DNA from: Euclidia mi
Lineage: Eukaryota > Arthropoda > Insecta > Lepidoptera > Erebidae
Length of the DNA: 64,000 bases
Reading direction: 5' to 3'
Assembly (NCBI GenBank): GCA_944739405.2
Contig: OX123182.2
Location: 66,157,183 to 66,221,182, forward strand
The position numbers and the translations under genes are program-made. The notes below the pieces were generated by a model. It had not been told where the DNA came from. It was given only the letters and a program-made list of their open reading frames with translations, and did not search any database. This document shows, piece after piece, positions 20,811 through 32,019 of the stretch (the first letter of the stretch is position 1; every line of letters begins with the position of its first letter).

Positions 20811-21691
20811 ATAGAGATATAAAGGATAGAGTGGCAGAACAGTACCTAAAGGCGCGCACAAACTATCTGTCGCGACTTACTGTCGCGACAGAAGGGTATC
20901 TGGACAAGGAAAATCCATTCAAGTGTGCACACTATCGGACGTCTGTCGCGGACGAGACCTTGAGCGTTCAGACGTCCGATAGCAATCTGGGAAAATGACA
21001 GTAAACGTCCGCGGACGTTTACTGTCATCCGTATATTGTCCATGGTACGGCCTCAATAATGATTTTATGCCGAATATAGTAAAAAAAATTAAATTCACTT
21101 TCAATTCAACAGTTCTGCTTTACTTCAAGATCTACCAATAATATAATCTAAAAGTGCTAACTGCTAGTGCCCCGAATTAAGAAAAATATGCTTTAGTGTA
21201 TTGCATAGACAGCATGACGTGTCTATGGTTGTATCGGACGCGACAGTAAGCCGCGTCCGAAAGGGTGTGCACACTATGTGTCGCGACTTACTGTCGCGAC
21301 TGTAAGTCGCGTCCGAACAGTTTGCGTGCGCCTTTACTCAATACTGTGTCGTGTCCGTCGGTGCGAGAGAGAACGCTACAGGTTAAAGCATAGAGATATA
21401 AAGGATAGAGTGGCAGAACAGTACCTAACTCAATACTGTGTCGTGTCCGTCGGTGCGAGAGAGAACGCAACATTAAAGGCCCCCTGCATCTCTCTCTAAC
21501 AATACATGCACAACATCAACATTACGCAGTGGCGTGCTACCTGTAACTATTATTTACCTCTTGGAAGTAAGAACGCATGCGCTGTAAGTTGAGTGCTGCG
21601 CATGTGCTATCGTATATCTGTCAGTACTGTCCATAGAGATATAAAGGATAGAGTGGCAGAACAGAACCTAAAGGCGCGCACAAACTATCTG
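20732..21691 (+). repeat. Direct duplication (about 140-bp copies, 822 bp apart) with hAT pieces
   Basis: 20732-20871 and 21554-21691 are almost identical and include the Helitron/hAT junction, so the duplication happened after that junction formed. Between them lie repeated TGTCGCGACTTACTGTCGCG words, a 34-bp perfect palindrome (20995-21028) and a fragment of the hAT family at 8155-8593 (21386-21550). Confidence 0.72.
20995..21028. repeat. 34-bp perfect palindrome, no loop
   Basis: ATGACAGTAAACGTCC is followed directly by its reverse complement, centred on CCGCGG. Confidence 0.85.
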
Positions 21692-22812
21692 TATAGATTC
21701 TTTTTATAGTTAATTTAACAGTTTATAGCTTCGTTATGGCCTAAATGTTGTTATTTTCGTAGTTTGGAAATTTCCATGTTTACGTACGTATTAGAGGTTA
21801 GTAGTGATGTTACTGCTAATGTCGATATGGGCTATCGATATAATATCCATAATACTTCCACAAACTATACTATTGTTAAAAATATTTAATGTCTGTAAAC
21901 TGAAATAAATTAAAAAAATCCACCATTTTGTCTGTACCTAGTTATGGAAAAGAGGGATTGAAAACCGGTTCCAAATAGCGGTACGGTTCCACTTTTCGGT
22001 ACATCATTAAGGTTCCATTTATCGGTACGGTTCCGGTTCCGGTTCCTGTTCCATTACGGTTCTGGTGAACCGGTTCCAAATACCGGTCCCAGGATACCGA
22101 TTCCATGTCACCAGATTAAGAGATGAATACATACTTCGACACATAGCTGCGTAACCTTTTCTATTAAGCATTTCGTAATCGTAACATTGCCGCAGTATAT
22201 TACTGTATACTGCTAGTAATTAAATAAGTAAGCAAGTATTTGTTAAGTGAATAATATTACAGTTTATATTCTACATTTAATATTGAAATGGATAACGATG
22301 AAATTTATTGTATTTTATAATTAGTATCAGCCGTTATAAGCGAATGATTATAGAATTATATTTAGTGGTTTCTTTTTGTATAAACATTATTTGCGTGCAG
22401 TGTTTACCTGTAACTAGTTGTACAGTTAGATTTAAGACATACATGTAATTATCTTCCTAACTTTATTTTACTGTAACAACTGTTGGTGAACCAATGTTAA
22501 CAAAATTAAAAAAATATAAATAAGGCGGACTTAATACCTTAGGCATTTTCTACCAGTCAACCTAGAATGGTGCAGAGATATGTGGTAGATGTATTTTAGA
22601 TTTTACTGCAGCGAAATTATTGTGTTACTATTACCTATTACTAATAATTAGTTCAGATATATTTTTCGCAGAGGCGGTTATTTTATCATCGAATTTAAAG
22701 AAATTGATAAAAAATATCTACAAGATAAAAATCTGTCTAAGTAAATCCCTAATGCTCGTGGGAACGCTATGGAAATTGAAAATTATATTTCTCCAGACGG
22801 CAGGGACGCGGT

Positions 22813-25800
22813 TTGCATGTTTGCAACCCATCACGTCTCGTTTCCCGCGAGGGCGAAAAGTGGCCTACGGAAAGCCGGTTTGCAACATTTAATGTTGGAG
22901 GAGGAATGGATGGCAAATTGAATGAAGTATGCCAGATGATGGATGATAGAAAGATTGATGTTCTTTGTGTGAATGAGACAAAAAGGGAAGGTTGTGGCCC
23001 CACCAAGCATGACAGCTACACGGCTTATTGGTCTGGGGTAGACAGTACCACCAGAGCCTATAAGGGAGTTGGTTTAATACTGTCTGCGCGAATGAATGAG
23101 TGCGTTAAGGAATTTTAATGTGTAAATGCTAGACTATTGTGGATGAGAATGAACGTCGGACTAACTCGTCTCTTTATTGTAGGGGTTTACGCCCCGGTCG
23201 ATATAGTAGCGGGTATATCACAGCGAGAACAAGACGAAAGGCAGGAGTTTTGGGAGAATTTAAGTGAGATTTTAAGGAAATGTAAGGATAACGAAAGATT
23301 GATCTTGTTAGGTGATTTCAATGGATGGGTGGAAGTAAAACGAGATGGATTTGAAAGGGTCTTAGGTGGCTCTGGTGATGATGATGAGAGTGTAAATGAA
23401 AATGGAAAAATATTGCTTGAGGTTTGTTTAGAGTGGAGCCTTTGTGTGACAAACACCATGTTTGATCACAAAAGGATCATGTATACGTGTGAGCCTAAAA
23501 ATGTTAGAAGAAGTATGATTGATTTTGCAATTGTAGCTGAACGTATGAGAAAGAATGTGTTAGATACAAGGGTGTATCGAGGGATCGGCATTCACACAGA
23601 CCACTTCTTGGTGATGAGCCGGATAATTGGGCTCTTTAAAGGATGGCAACACCGAGAACATAATGAAAATAGGGTCTTGGAAAGAATAAAAGTAGAAAAT
23701 CTGCAAGAGAAAGACGTGGTAGATGAGGATAAGCGAAGATTGATAGCAAGATTTGAGATGTTCGATGGTATCAATGATATGGAAGAATTATGGCAATCTT
23801 TTAAAGAAGAAATAGTATGTGTAGCGTCTGAAGTATGTGGGACAAGGATGTACAATCAGCAGTGTCAGAGAAGAAGAAAGCTTGGTTAGATTGGTTGGCT
23901 GCCAGAGCAAATGAAAAGAAAGAATGGGAAAGGCAACGATTGATGACATAGATGAAGCAAGAAAGGAGTTTTTTAGGTCAAAAAGAATGGTGAAAGAAAT
24001 TGTTAAAAGGAAAAAAGAGGAAAAGAAAGATGAGTTCGATAGCAGACTATCTGAAGATTGCCGGAGAAACATAAAGTTTTCCTGGAAATCCGTTCGTGCA
24101 GTTCGAGGAAGAACTCAATCCTCGGAATACACGTCAATCAGAGACAAGAATGGAAAGATACTGAATGGTGAATCATGCGTGCTGAAGAGATGGAAGGAGT
24201 ATTTTGAAGGTTTATTTGAAAGAACGACGATAGAGATATCGATCGACGAAATGAATGGTAATAATAGCAACTAGAGGACGCCAGCAGCTACGCCTGCATT
24301 TTTTTAAATTTACCCGTTTTGGCCGATCCCGTGGGAATTTCAGGAAATTCCTTCTTAGTGCACCCCTACGGTCCCCCGGAACATACATGCCAAATTTCAG
24401 CTTCTTGCGCCCAATAGTTTCGGCTGTAGCGTGTCTGTCAGTCAGTCAGTAACGCAAGGATTTTATAAATTAAGATGATGAAAGCGACATTGGTGTGGAT
24501 GAGATTATGAAGGCGCTGAGAAGTATGAAATTAGGTAAGGCTGCAGGATATGATAGGATTACAGTTGAAATGCTGAAGGCTGGACAGGGCATCATAGTTG
24601 GTCAGCTGCAGCGCTTATTTAACTTGTGCTGGAGCACCGGCCGAGTACCTGATGACTGGGCCACAGCGTAGGTTGTGCCTCATTATAAAGGAAAAGGCTC
24701 GCACCAAGACTGCAAGAACGAGAGGCATTAGACTTCTCAGCATTTTTGGCAAATTGTATGCGAAGGAAAGAGTTATGAAAGTAACAGACAAGAAAATTTG
24801 GGATGTACAAGCAGAATTCTGAAAGGGTGCACGGATCAAGTCTTTTCCTTACAGTGCATAGCCGAATAATTCTTGGCCAAGGTCAAAAGGTCTAATACGC
24901 ATTCGTGGATTTGGAAAAGGCTTACGATAAAGTGGTGAGGAATGAATTGTGGTCGGTACTGTCGATGTATGGGGTGAACAGCAGCCTCATACGAGCTCTG
25001 AAATCCCTTTATGAAGATTCTAGAGCTTGTGTGAGAATAAATAGGTCGTACACTGATTGGTTTACCATCGAGACAGGTGTTAGACAGGGATGTGTAGCGT
25101 CGCCGTGGCTGTTCAACCTCTTCATGGACAGTTATTTGCAAGATTTGAAAAATAGTGACTGTGGATTAAGGATAAATGAGTTTCTTGTCAAATGCCTCCT
25201 TTATGCTGATGATCAGGTAATACTTGCGTCTTCAGCGGAGGAGTTGCAGGAGATGGTGGCAATCATGCATGGTGCTTTAGGGAGGAAAGGAATGAAAGTG
25301 AATGTGAGCAAGACGAAAGTTATGGTTTTTGAAAAGGAGTAATGTGTTACGGCTTGTAATGTTATGATCGATGGACAACGTGTGGAGCAAGTGAATGATT
25401 TTGTATATTTAGATACGCTGTTTACTAGGAATGGTAAGAATGAAGAAGGTATTGAAAGAAGAGTTAATGCAGGTAATAGGGTGAATAGAGCTTTGAAGGC
25501 TTTTATGAACAGTCATAACGTGTCTAAAAAGGCACGTTTGGCTGTGCATAGAGGGGTGTTAGTACCTATACTTATGTATTGTCGTGAAAGTTGGGTATGA
25601 CAGAATAGACATGAAAGTAGAATAAATGCCGTAGAAATGAGAGCACTGAGAAGTATGTGTGGAGTGTCTTTGAACAACATAGTAAAGAATTGTGTGATAA
25701 GGGAGTGTTGTGGGTAAAAGAAGATGTAGTGACAACCATTGTGAAAGGTACCTATGCCAAGATGGTTTGGACACATGGAGGATGGATGACGAAAGACTGA

Positions 25801-26060
25801 CCAAGAAGTTATGTAAGTCAAGCGTGAATGCGGCAGGAGGAAGGGGAAGACCTAGACGGACGTTCTCTGACCAGATTGGAGACATCCTAAAAAAAGGACA
25901 GGTTAGAAGTACCCTTAACCGAGGAGCATGCATGAGAAATTTGATGGGAGTGAAGGAAGCAAGAGAGATATGTCAGGATCGTTGCAAATTGCGTTCCGTA
26001 GTCTCTGCCTACCCCTCCGGGAAACAGTCGTGAGTCAATGTATGTATGTATGTATTAAGT
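22813..26060 (+). pseudogene. RTE-like LINE: endonuclease and reverse transcriptase, broken
   Basis: Near full-length coding region. The apurinic-type endonuclease starts FATFNVGGGMDGKLNEV with IDVLCVNETK, FIVGVYAPVD and the catalytic LLGDFNGW (about 23310). The reverse transcriptase follows with KLGKAAGYDRITVEML, FVDLEKAYDKV, GVRQGCVASPWLFNLFMD and active site YADDQVILASS (about 25200). The C-terminal tail is RGRPRRTFSDQIGDI...YPSGKQS, then (TATG)n. Defects: a TAA at 23116, a frameshift near 23860, a mini-Helitron at 24271-24460, stops near 24670 and 24820, and shifts near 25700. It probably worked by target-primed reverse transcription; it is now dead. The clade assignment (RTE-like) is by motif style. 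Confidence 0.82.
24271..24460 (-). mobile_element. Mini-Helitron (190 bp)
   Basis: On the minus strand it begins TCCTTGCGTTACTGACTGAC after an A, and ends GGCGTCCTCTAG before a T, obeying the A|TC...CTAG|T rule exactly. It interrupts the LINE's linker between endonuclease and reverse transcriptase. Same family as 5837-6021. Confidence 0.82.
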
Positions 26061-27150
26061 TTTACACTACAATAAGTACCTTTAGAATAAAAAAAAATCA
26101 TAATGTAAGAGTAGAGGAATGTGACAGCACGCGGCAGAATCGATGAGGCGATAACGTTCCCGTGTCCTTTCTCGTTGCTTTAAATAACGTTAGGTACTAA
26201 GTGACAGAAAAGGATAGAAGCATAGAAAAGTTACGTTGCCGTTACAATATTTGCGGTTAAGCTTCAAGCGAGCGGTACATCCGTTATCGTCCTGTCACGA
26301 GCGGCTTGCCGGCGAGCTTTGCATCAATTCAAACGTGTTCAAACGCGCTTCGCTCAAGAACCGGTAAAATAAAGGTTCTTAAAGGTTCTCATTTAGGTTC
26401 CGGTTCCGGTTCCGGTTTCGGTGCGAGTATCAGAACCGCTAAATACCGGTACCATACCGGTATTTTGGAACCCTTTTCAATCCCTGTGAAAAGCCATATT
26501 TGACTAACTTCCTTAGCCTTGATTACATAAAACCCAAAACCGCTGCATCCTGCCCTATGTTGAGGAAAATGAGGCAGTTAAAATAATTATATTATGTTTT
26601 TTGCCAACAGGTAACATGAACAGCAACTGTATGCAAGAATTCCTAGCAATGAAACGTTGAAGAAAATAATTTTATTTATAAATAAAAACAAATAAATAAA
26701 ATTTATCAATCAATTTTGATTTTTCTTATTCCCTCATGGTATTTCAGTGAGGCTGTGTGTTTCATTACGGTATGTATGGCGCCATTCATTTCCGGTACTT
26801 TCTCAGCGACACAGTATCGATATTGGCTACCAGAGAATATTTTGTTACATGTTTGATACAAGGGACGTTTTTGCTTTACCATGTTTGGCCGCATTTGCAT
26901 TATGGAATAAACTAATCTGGCAAAAGATTTTAAACTAACTAAAGTAACTTAGTACAAATATCAATTTACAATTTTTTTTCTGAATCTACAATAATGTATT
27001 ATTTATTATTTACCCCTAACAGGCTCAATATCGATATTGATTTTATTCTGGAGTATAACTCAAACGGCAGCCATTTTATTCGCCCCACGTTTCGTAGGTA
27101 TGCATGCTAATTTCGTAGGTATGTCCAATCCATGTTATTCACAGATCGGT

Positions 27151-27249
27151 GTTTATGAAGGAGTCGTACGTGGACGTCGTCGCTAGAGTCGCTAGGACTC
27201 TAGCGGCGTCGTAGTCTAATCTTAGCATCGCCAAAACAAGCGTTCGGTA
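27151..27249. repeat. Short foldback CGCTAGAGTC/GACTCTAGCG
   Basis: The sequence CGCTAGAGTCGCTAGGACTCTAGCG near 27180-27204 (two 10-bp arms) lies between segment B and the copia element. No other feature. Confidence 0.5.
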
Positions 27250-27254
27250 GTTTG

Positions 27255-27497
27255 TGTTGAAGTAGCGATATGAAACCTCTTTGTATTTCTAGGCTGATAT
27301 GTTTCTTTTTCTTCGTGGTGCTTTTATACTATGATTTTTTGATTTTGAATGTAGAATGTCACTGTTGTTTACTTTAGTCAAGAATGTCATAGTTTTTTCA
27401 TCTTTTGTCAGAAGCATGGTAATCGGATTACATAATATATTTTCATGTCTGCAAAACTAACATGTTTTATTAATCTTCCACTGGTCAAACTTTAAGT
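27255..27497 (+). repeat. 5' LTR of the copia element
   Basis: Starts TGTTGAAGTAGCGATATGAA and ends ACTTTAAGT, right before the primer-binding site. A TTTATACTATG box may be the core promoter. It pairs with 31777-32014. Confidence 0.92.
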
Positions 27498-27584
27498 GGT
27501 TATGGGCCCAGCACGAGGGGAATTATTGTTTCAACTTTAAATGGTTATGCGCCCTACACGAGAAAATTATTGTTATTTACAACA

Positions 27585-30500
27585 ATGGAGCTATCGAAAA
27601 TTCAAATTTCGAAACTTGACGGCGAAAATTGGGTATCATAGAAGTACCGCATGTCGGCGATGTTACGTGGCATGGACGGTCTCATGGATATTGTTCAGGG
27701 AAAGATAAGTAAACCAGAAAAGCCTGTAAAGAGTGATACTATGGAAGGTACAGCTTTTGAAGCGGCGATGGCTACATATCGAACGAACTTAGCCGAGTAC
27801 TACAAGTTGTAAAGTACAGCTCTCTTATTGATTACGAACAATTTGTTAGACGAGACTCTCGACAAAGTAATAAGGTTCACGAATCCTAAGGAAGTATGGG
27901 ATGAACTACATAGATTGTACGATGGTGTATCTGAAGACCATTTATACAGGAAATGTATGGAATTCTTTCAATACAAATGGGAATCTACTTCAGGAAATGA
28001 TATGAAAGCTCATATTTCAAAGATGAAAAACTTATGGCACAGCTTAAATCAGGAGCTTATCAAAGACGAAGGTAAAGAATTATCAGAATTGTTATTGGTA
28101 TGCAAGATTATGGAGACCCTGCCAGAAAGCTATTTCAACTTTAAATCGAGCTGGTTACTCATGTCTAAGAAGGATAGAACCGTGGAGAACCTTACTAGTC
28201 AGTTATGTACTCACGAGAAGGCATTGTTAGCTAAGGAGAACATGTCTGGGTCTACGTCAGAGAATGTGTTAGTTGCGAAAGGTACCAAGAAATGTAGAAA
28301 CACCAAGAAGGGTAATGGTGAAGGTAGTAAAGAGAAGAACAAAAAGGCTTTCAGGTGTCACATTTGTAAGGAAGTCGGGCACTTTAAGAAGGACTGTCCT
28401 AAAAAAAAGAAAAAGGACCTACAACTCCTTCCAGAGAAAGGTCCTACAACAAGTATGTTGGCAGTAAAGGTTAATGCGACAGATTGCGCTCAACATCGTG
28501 ATGATTGGTATGTTGACAACGGAGCCACACACCATATTACAATGCGAGGCGACCTGTTTGAGGAATTTGAACGCTTTACGGAACCATGTACAGTGACAAC
28601 AGCTAATGGAAAGCAAGTTGATGCCTTGGGTAAAGGAAGCATTTTGATGAAAACCAAGAATGAGGTATCGTTTTATTTGAGAAATGTTTGGTATGTTCCT
28701 CAGATTACTACAAACCTGTTTTCGGTACTAGCAGCGCAGGACATGAATCCGAGAAGCGTGTTTCAGTCACGTATGATTACCTGCTCATTGAAAGTTAATA
28801 AAACAGTAACCGTTACTGGAGATAGACGGAGATATGGTGGACTATACAAGCTAAACTGCAAGGCGATACAACCAAATAGAAGCGTTGTTGTTAATACGGT
28901 TGATACGCTGCAGCTTTACCCCGAACGTATGGGTCACCAGGATAAACGTCATGTGAAGGATGTAATAGAGAAAGAGCTGAATGTGAAAACTAAGAATGAT
29001 GGGACATTATGCGAAAGATGCATTTTCGGGAAAACACATAGGAAGAAGTTTGGTGTTAGAGAAAAAGCAAGTAGTCCAGGAGAATGCATACATTCGGACG
29101 TCTGTGGTCCGTTCCCACCTTCAGGCTCTAAGTTTAGATACTTTGTACTCTTTAAAGACGAATACACTCGCTATCGAACATAGGAAGAAGTTTGGTGTTA
29201 GAGAAAAAGCAAGTAGTCCAGGAGAACGCATACATTCGGATGTCTGTGGTCCGTTCCCACCTTCAGGCTCTAAGTTTAGATACTTTGTACTCTTTAAAGA
29301 CGAATACACTCGCTATCGATATGTCTATTGTATGAAACAGAAGTCAGAAGTCCCTGCAAAGTTGCGAATGATGTTAGCTGAAGCAAAGGCAGTTGGACAC
29401 ACGATTAAGGAGTTTCTAAGTGACAATGGAGGGGAATTCGACAATGCGGAAGTCAAAAAAGAATTACAGAAGTACGGAATACATCAACGGTTAGTTATGC
29501 CCTATACTCCAGAACAGGACGGGTGCAGTGAAAGAGAAAACCGTACGATTGTTGAAATGGCCAGAGCAATGATGCATGCTCATGAAGAGCTTCCTCAAGA
29601 ACTATGGGCAGAGTTGGTAAATACAGCGACGTATATTCTGAATAGAACAGGACCAACTTCTGTGAAACACAAGTCTCCGTACGAGTTGTGGTTTGGGAAG
29701 AAGCCGCAAATCAAACATTTGAGGATTATTGGTTCGACTTGCTACGCGCATATTCCGAAACAGAAAAGGAAGAAGATGCAGAAGAAAGCAAAGAAGTGTT
29801 ACTTGATTGGCTATGACAATGATGACGGTTATAGACTCTGGTACAGAGAGTCGGATACTATAGTTAGATCCAGAGATGTCGCATTTGATGAGAGACCACT
29901 GGAGACTAATTTAGGAAGTGAAGAACCTGAGGATACTGAACGTTCACAAGTAACAGAGACAGCTGACATAGAAGTTCCAATATATGTAAGGAAGGAACGA
30001 CATGATAATGAGATACCGAAACCAGTCACAGCTGCAGAAGACAGAGGAAGACCTATTGAGACAAATAACGAAGTTGAACTCTCGGAGGACACGGAAGTTA
30101 TTGAGCGTCCTGTTACTAGCGGTGATGAAGAAGAATTTGAAGATGCGCGTATAAAGGGGTTGGAAGAAGAATCTATTGAATTGGGCAGGCAAGGTATGCA
30201 GCTCAGAGATCGATCACTCCTGCAGCGACCATTGAAATTCAATGATTACGTTTCTCTTGTCAATACCAGCGATGATTGTTACTACGAACCAGGAACTTAC
30301 AAGGAAGCTATAGATTGCCCAAATAAAGACCTTTGGCGCAAAAGCAAATGGAACGTGGGTTCTTGAGAAATTGCCTAAGAATCGGAAAGCAATACCTTGT
30401 AAATGGATCTATAAAGTGAAATTAAACCCAGATGGTTCAGTAGATAGATATAAGGCACGTCTTGTCGTAAAAGGTTTTAGACAGAAGAAAGGGGAAGATT

Positions 30501-31785
30501 ATGATCAGACCTTTAGCCCTGTAGCTAAGATGGCAACTATTAGAGCGGTGCTGAGCTTAGCAGCTAATGAAGGGATGGCACTATGTCAGTTTGACATCTG
30601 TACAGCCTTTTTATATGGTTCGTTGACTGAGGAAGAGATATTCATGCGGCAACCGGAAGGATATGATGATGGTAGCGGACGAGTATGCTTGCTTAAGAAA
30701 AGCTTGTATGAGTTAAAACAGGCTCCACGAAGTTGGAACACGACAATCATAAACTACTTCAAGGAAATTGGCTTTGAAGTCAGTGAAGCTGACCCCTGCC
30801 TGTTTAAGAGAGAGAGAGATCTAATGGGAAATTATTAGTTGCTCTGTACGTCGACGACGGTCTTATAACTGGTTCAAATGAAGGACTGATTGATGAATTC
30901 ATTATTTTAATTATCATATTACTTGGGTATGGAGGTTGAAGTCAGAGAAGGCGGTGATATTAAAATACACCAGACTTCTTATGTAAAGAAAATCTTGAAG
31001 AGATTTGGTATGGAAAACTGCAAACCAGTAAGCACTCCTATGGTAAAGGACCCTGTACCACAGGAAGGAGAGAAGGTTGATGACTACTTTCTGAAGAATT
31101 ATAGACAAGTAGTAGGTGCTCTTGCTTATCTGATGGTGTGCACAAGGCCTGACTTAGCATATTCTGTCAGTTTAGTATCCAGAAGCTTGGAAAACCCGAC
31201 TCACACGGATTGTGTTCGGTTGAAGCGCATGCTATGATATCTACAGTACACTCCAGATATGGGAATTCTGTATAAGAATGATTACAGAAGAGGTGTTCTG
31301 GAATGTTACAGTGATGCAGATCACGGTGGAGATCTGACAACAGGGAGGTCAACTACTGGAGTTGTATGCATACAAGTTGTATGCATGCTGGAGGCGCCGT
31401 GTCATGGTTGAGCCAGAGACAACCCAGTGTGGCTATTTCCACTACAGAAGCCGAGATTGTTGCAGCTAGTGAAGCAGCTAAAGAAGGCATTTGGCTAGCT
31501 CGTCTAATGCAAGGCATGACGAAGATGGAGGCTTCACCTGTTCTCTATGTGGATAACGAAGCGGCTGTGAGATTAGCTGAGAATCCTGAGTTCCATAGAA
31601 GAACTAAGCACATTCGAATACGCCACTTCTTTGTGCGAGAACTGGTGACTGCTGGAGAAATGAAGGTGAATAGGATCAGCACTGAGAAGCAGCTGGCAGA
31701 TCTCTTCACAAAGCCACTGGCTAGGCCGAGGCTTATCAGCCTACAAGAACAGCTAGGTCTACACATCGAGAGAAGGTGTTGAAGT
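27585..31785 (+). pseudogene. Copia gag-pol reading frame, disrupted
   Basis: Gag starts at ATG 27585 and carries a zinc knuckle CHICKEVGHFKKDC (about 28355). The protease has DNGATHH (about 28515) instead of the usual D-S/T-G. The integrase has a HHCC zinc site, then HSDVCGPF, LSDNGGEF and a Glu in the GCSERENR block. The reverse transcriptase has KARLVVKG and YVDDG (about 30850), and RNase H has SDADHGG. Defects: TAG at 27639, TAA at 27810, a 142-bp tandem duplication in integrase (29036-29319, +1 frame), frame changes near 30345, 30830 and 30915, TGA at 31235, and a small duplication of GTTGTATGCAT near 31360. The element cannot make its own polyprotein as read; sequencing indels could explain some of the frameshifts. 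Confidence 0.88.
29036..29319 (+). repeat. 142-bp tandem duplication inside copia integrase
   Basis: Copies 29036-29177 and 29178-29319 differ at two positions (GAATGC/GAACGC and GGACGT/GGATGT). The length 142 is not a multiple of 3, so the integrase frame is broken at the junction. Confidence 0.92.
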
Positions 31786-32014
31786 AGCGATATGAAACCT
31801 CTTTGTATTTCTAGACTGATATGTTTCTTTTTCTTCGTGGTGCTTTTATACTATGATTTTTTGATTTTGAATGTAGAATGTCACTGTTGTTTACTTTAGT
31901 CAAGAATGTCATAGTTTTCTTTTGTCAGAAGCATGGTAATCGGATTACATAATATATTTTCATGTCTGCAAAACTAACATGTTTTATTAATCTTCCACTG
32001 GTCAAACTTTAAGT
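31777..32014 (+). repeat. 3' LTR of the copia element
   Basis: Matches the 5' LTR except AGGCTG/AGACTG and absence of five bases after CATAGTTTT. The purine tract lies at 31769-31776. Confidence 0.92.
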
Positions 32015-32019
32015 GTTTG

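Larger units (their letters stand above)
21952..26487. mobile_element. hAT-like composite element with AGGGATTGAAAA termini
   Basis: The left end AGGGATTGAAAACCGGTTCC and the complement of the right end (AGGGATTGAAAAGGGTTCC) match. Both are followed by runs of CGGTTCCGGTTCC. Flanks TGGAAAAG and GTGAAAAG resemble a decayed 8-bp duplication (6 of 8). No transposase was recognised in the flanking parts (22100-22790, 26070-26480). Most of the interior is an inserted LINE. Confidence 0.65.
21693..27150 (+). repeat. Unclassified interspersed segment, copy B, split by a large insertion
   Basis: Collinear with copy A (5385-7265): 21693-21951 and 26488-27150 align to it in order. The 4.5-kb insertion in between is the hAT-like composite. 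Copy A is uninterrupted at the insertion point (AAAGGAAAAGCGATATTTGA), which proves the insertion. Confidence 0.72.
27255..32014 (+). mobile_element. Ty1/copia LTR retrotransposon, structurally complete
   Basis: 5' LTR 27255-27497 and 3' LTR 31777-32014 are nearly identical (one 5-bp indel and about one substitution seen). Exact 5-bp target duplication GTTTG lies at 27250-27254 and 32015-32019. The primer-binding site GGTTATGGGCCCAGCACG (27498-27515) matches the anticodon-stem region of initiator tRNA-Met, as used by copia-type elements. A purine-rich tract AGAGAAGG precedes the 3' LTR. The order gag, protease, integrase, reverse transcriptase, RNase H identifies Ty1/copia. LTR similarity suggests a recent insertion, yet the coding region is broken. 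Confidence 0.95.

Noticed and set aside
29829..30242. Serine-rich antisense protein in the copia element
   Set aside because: Shadow frame opposite the copia pol region.
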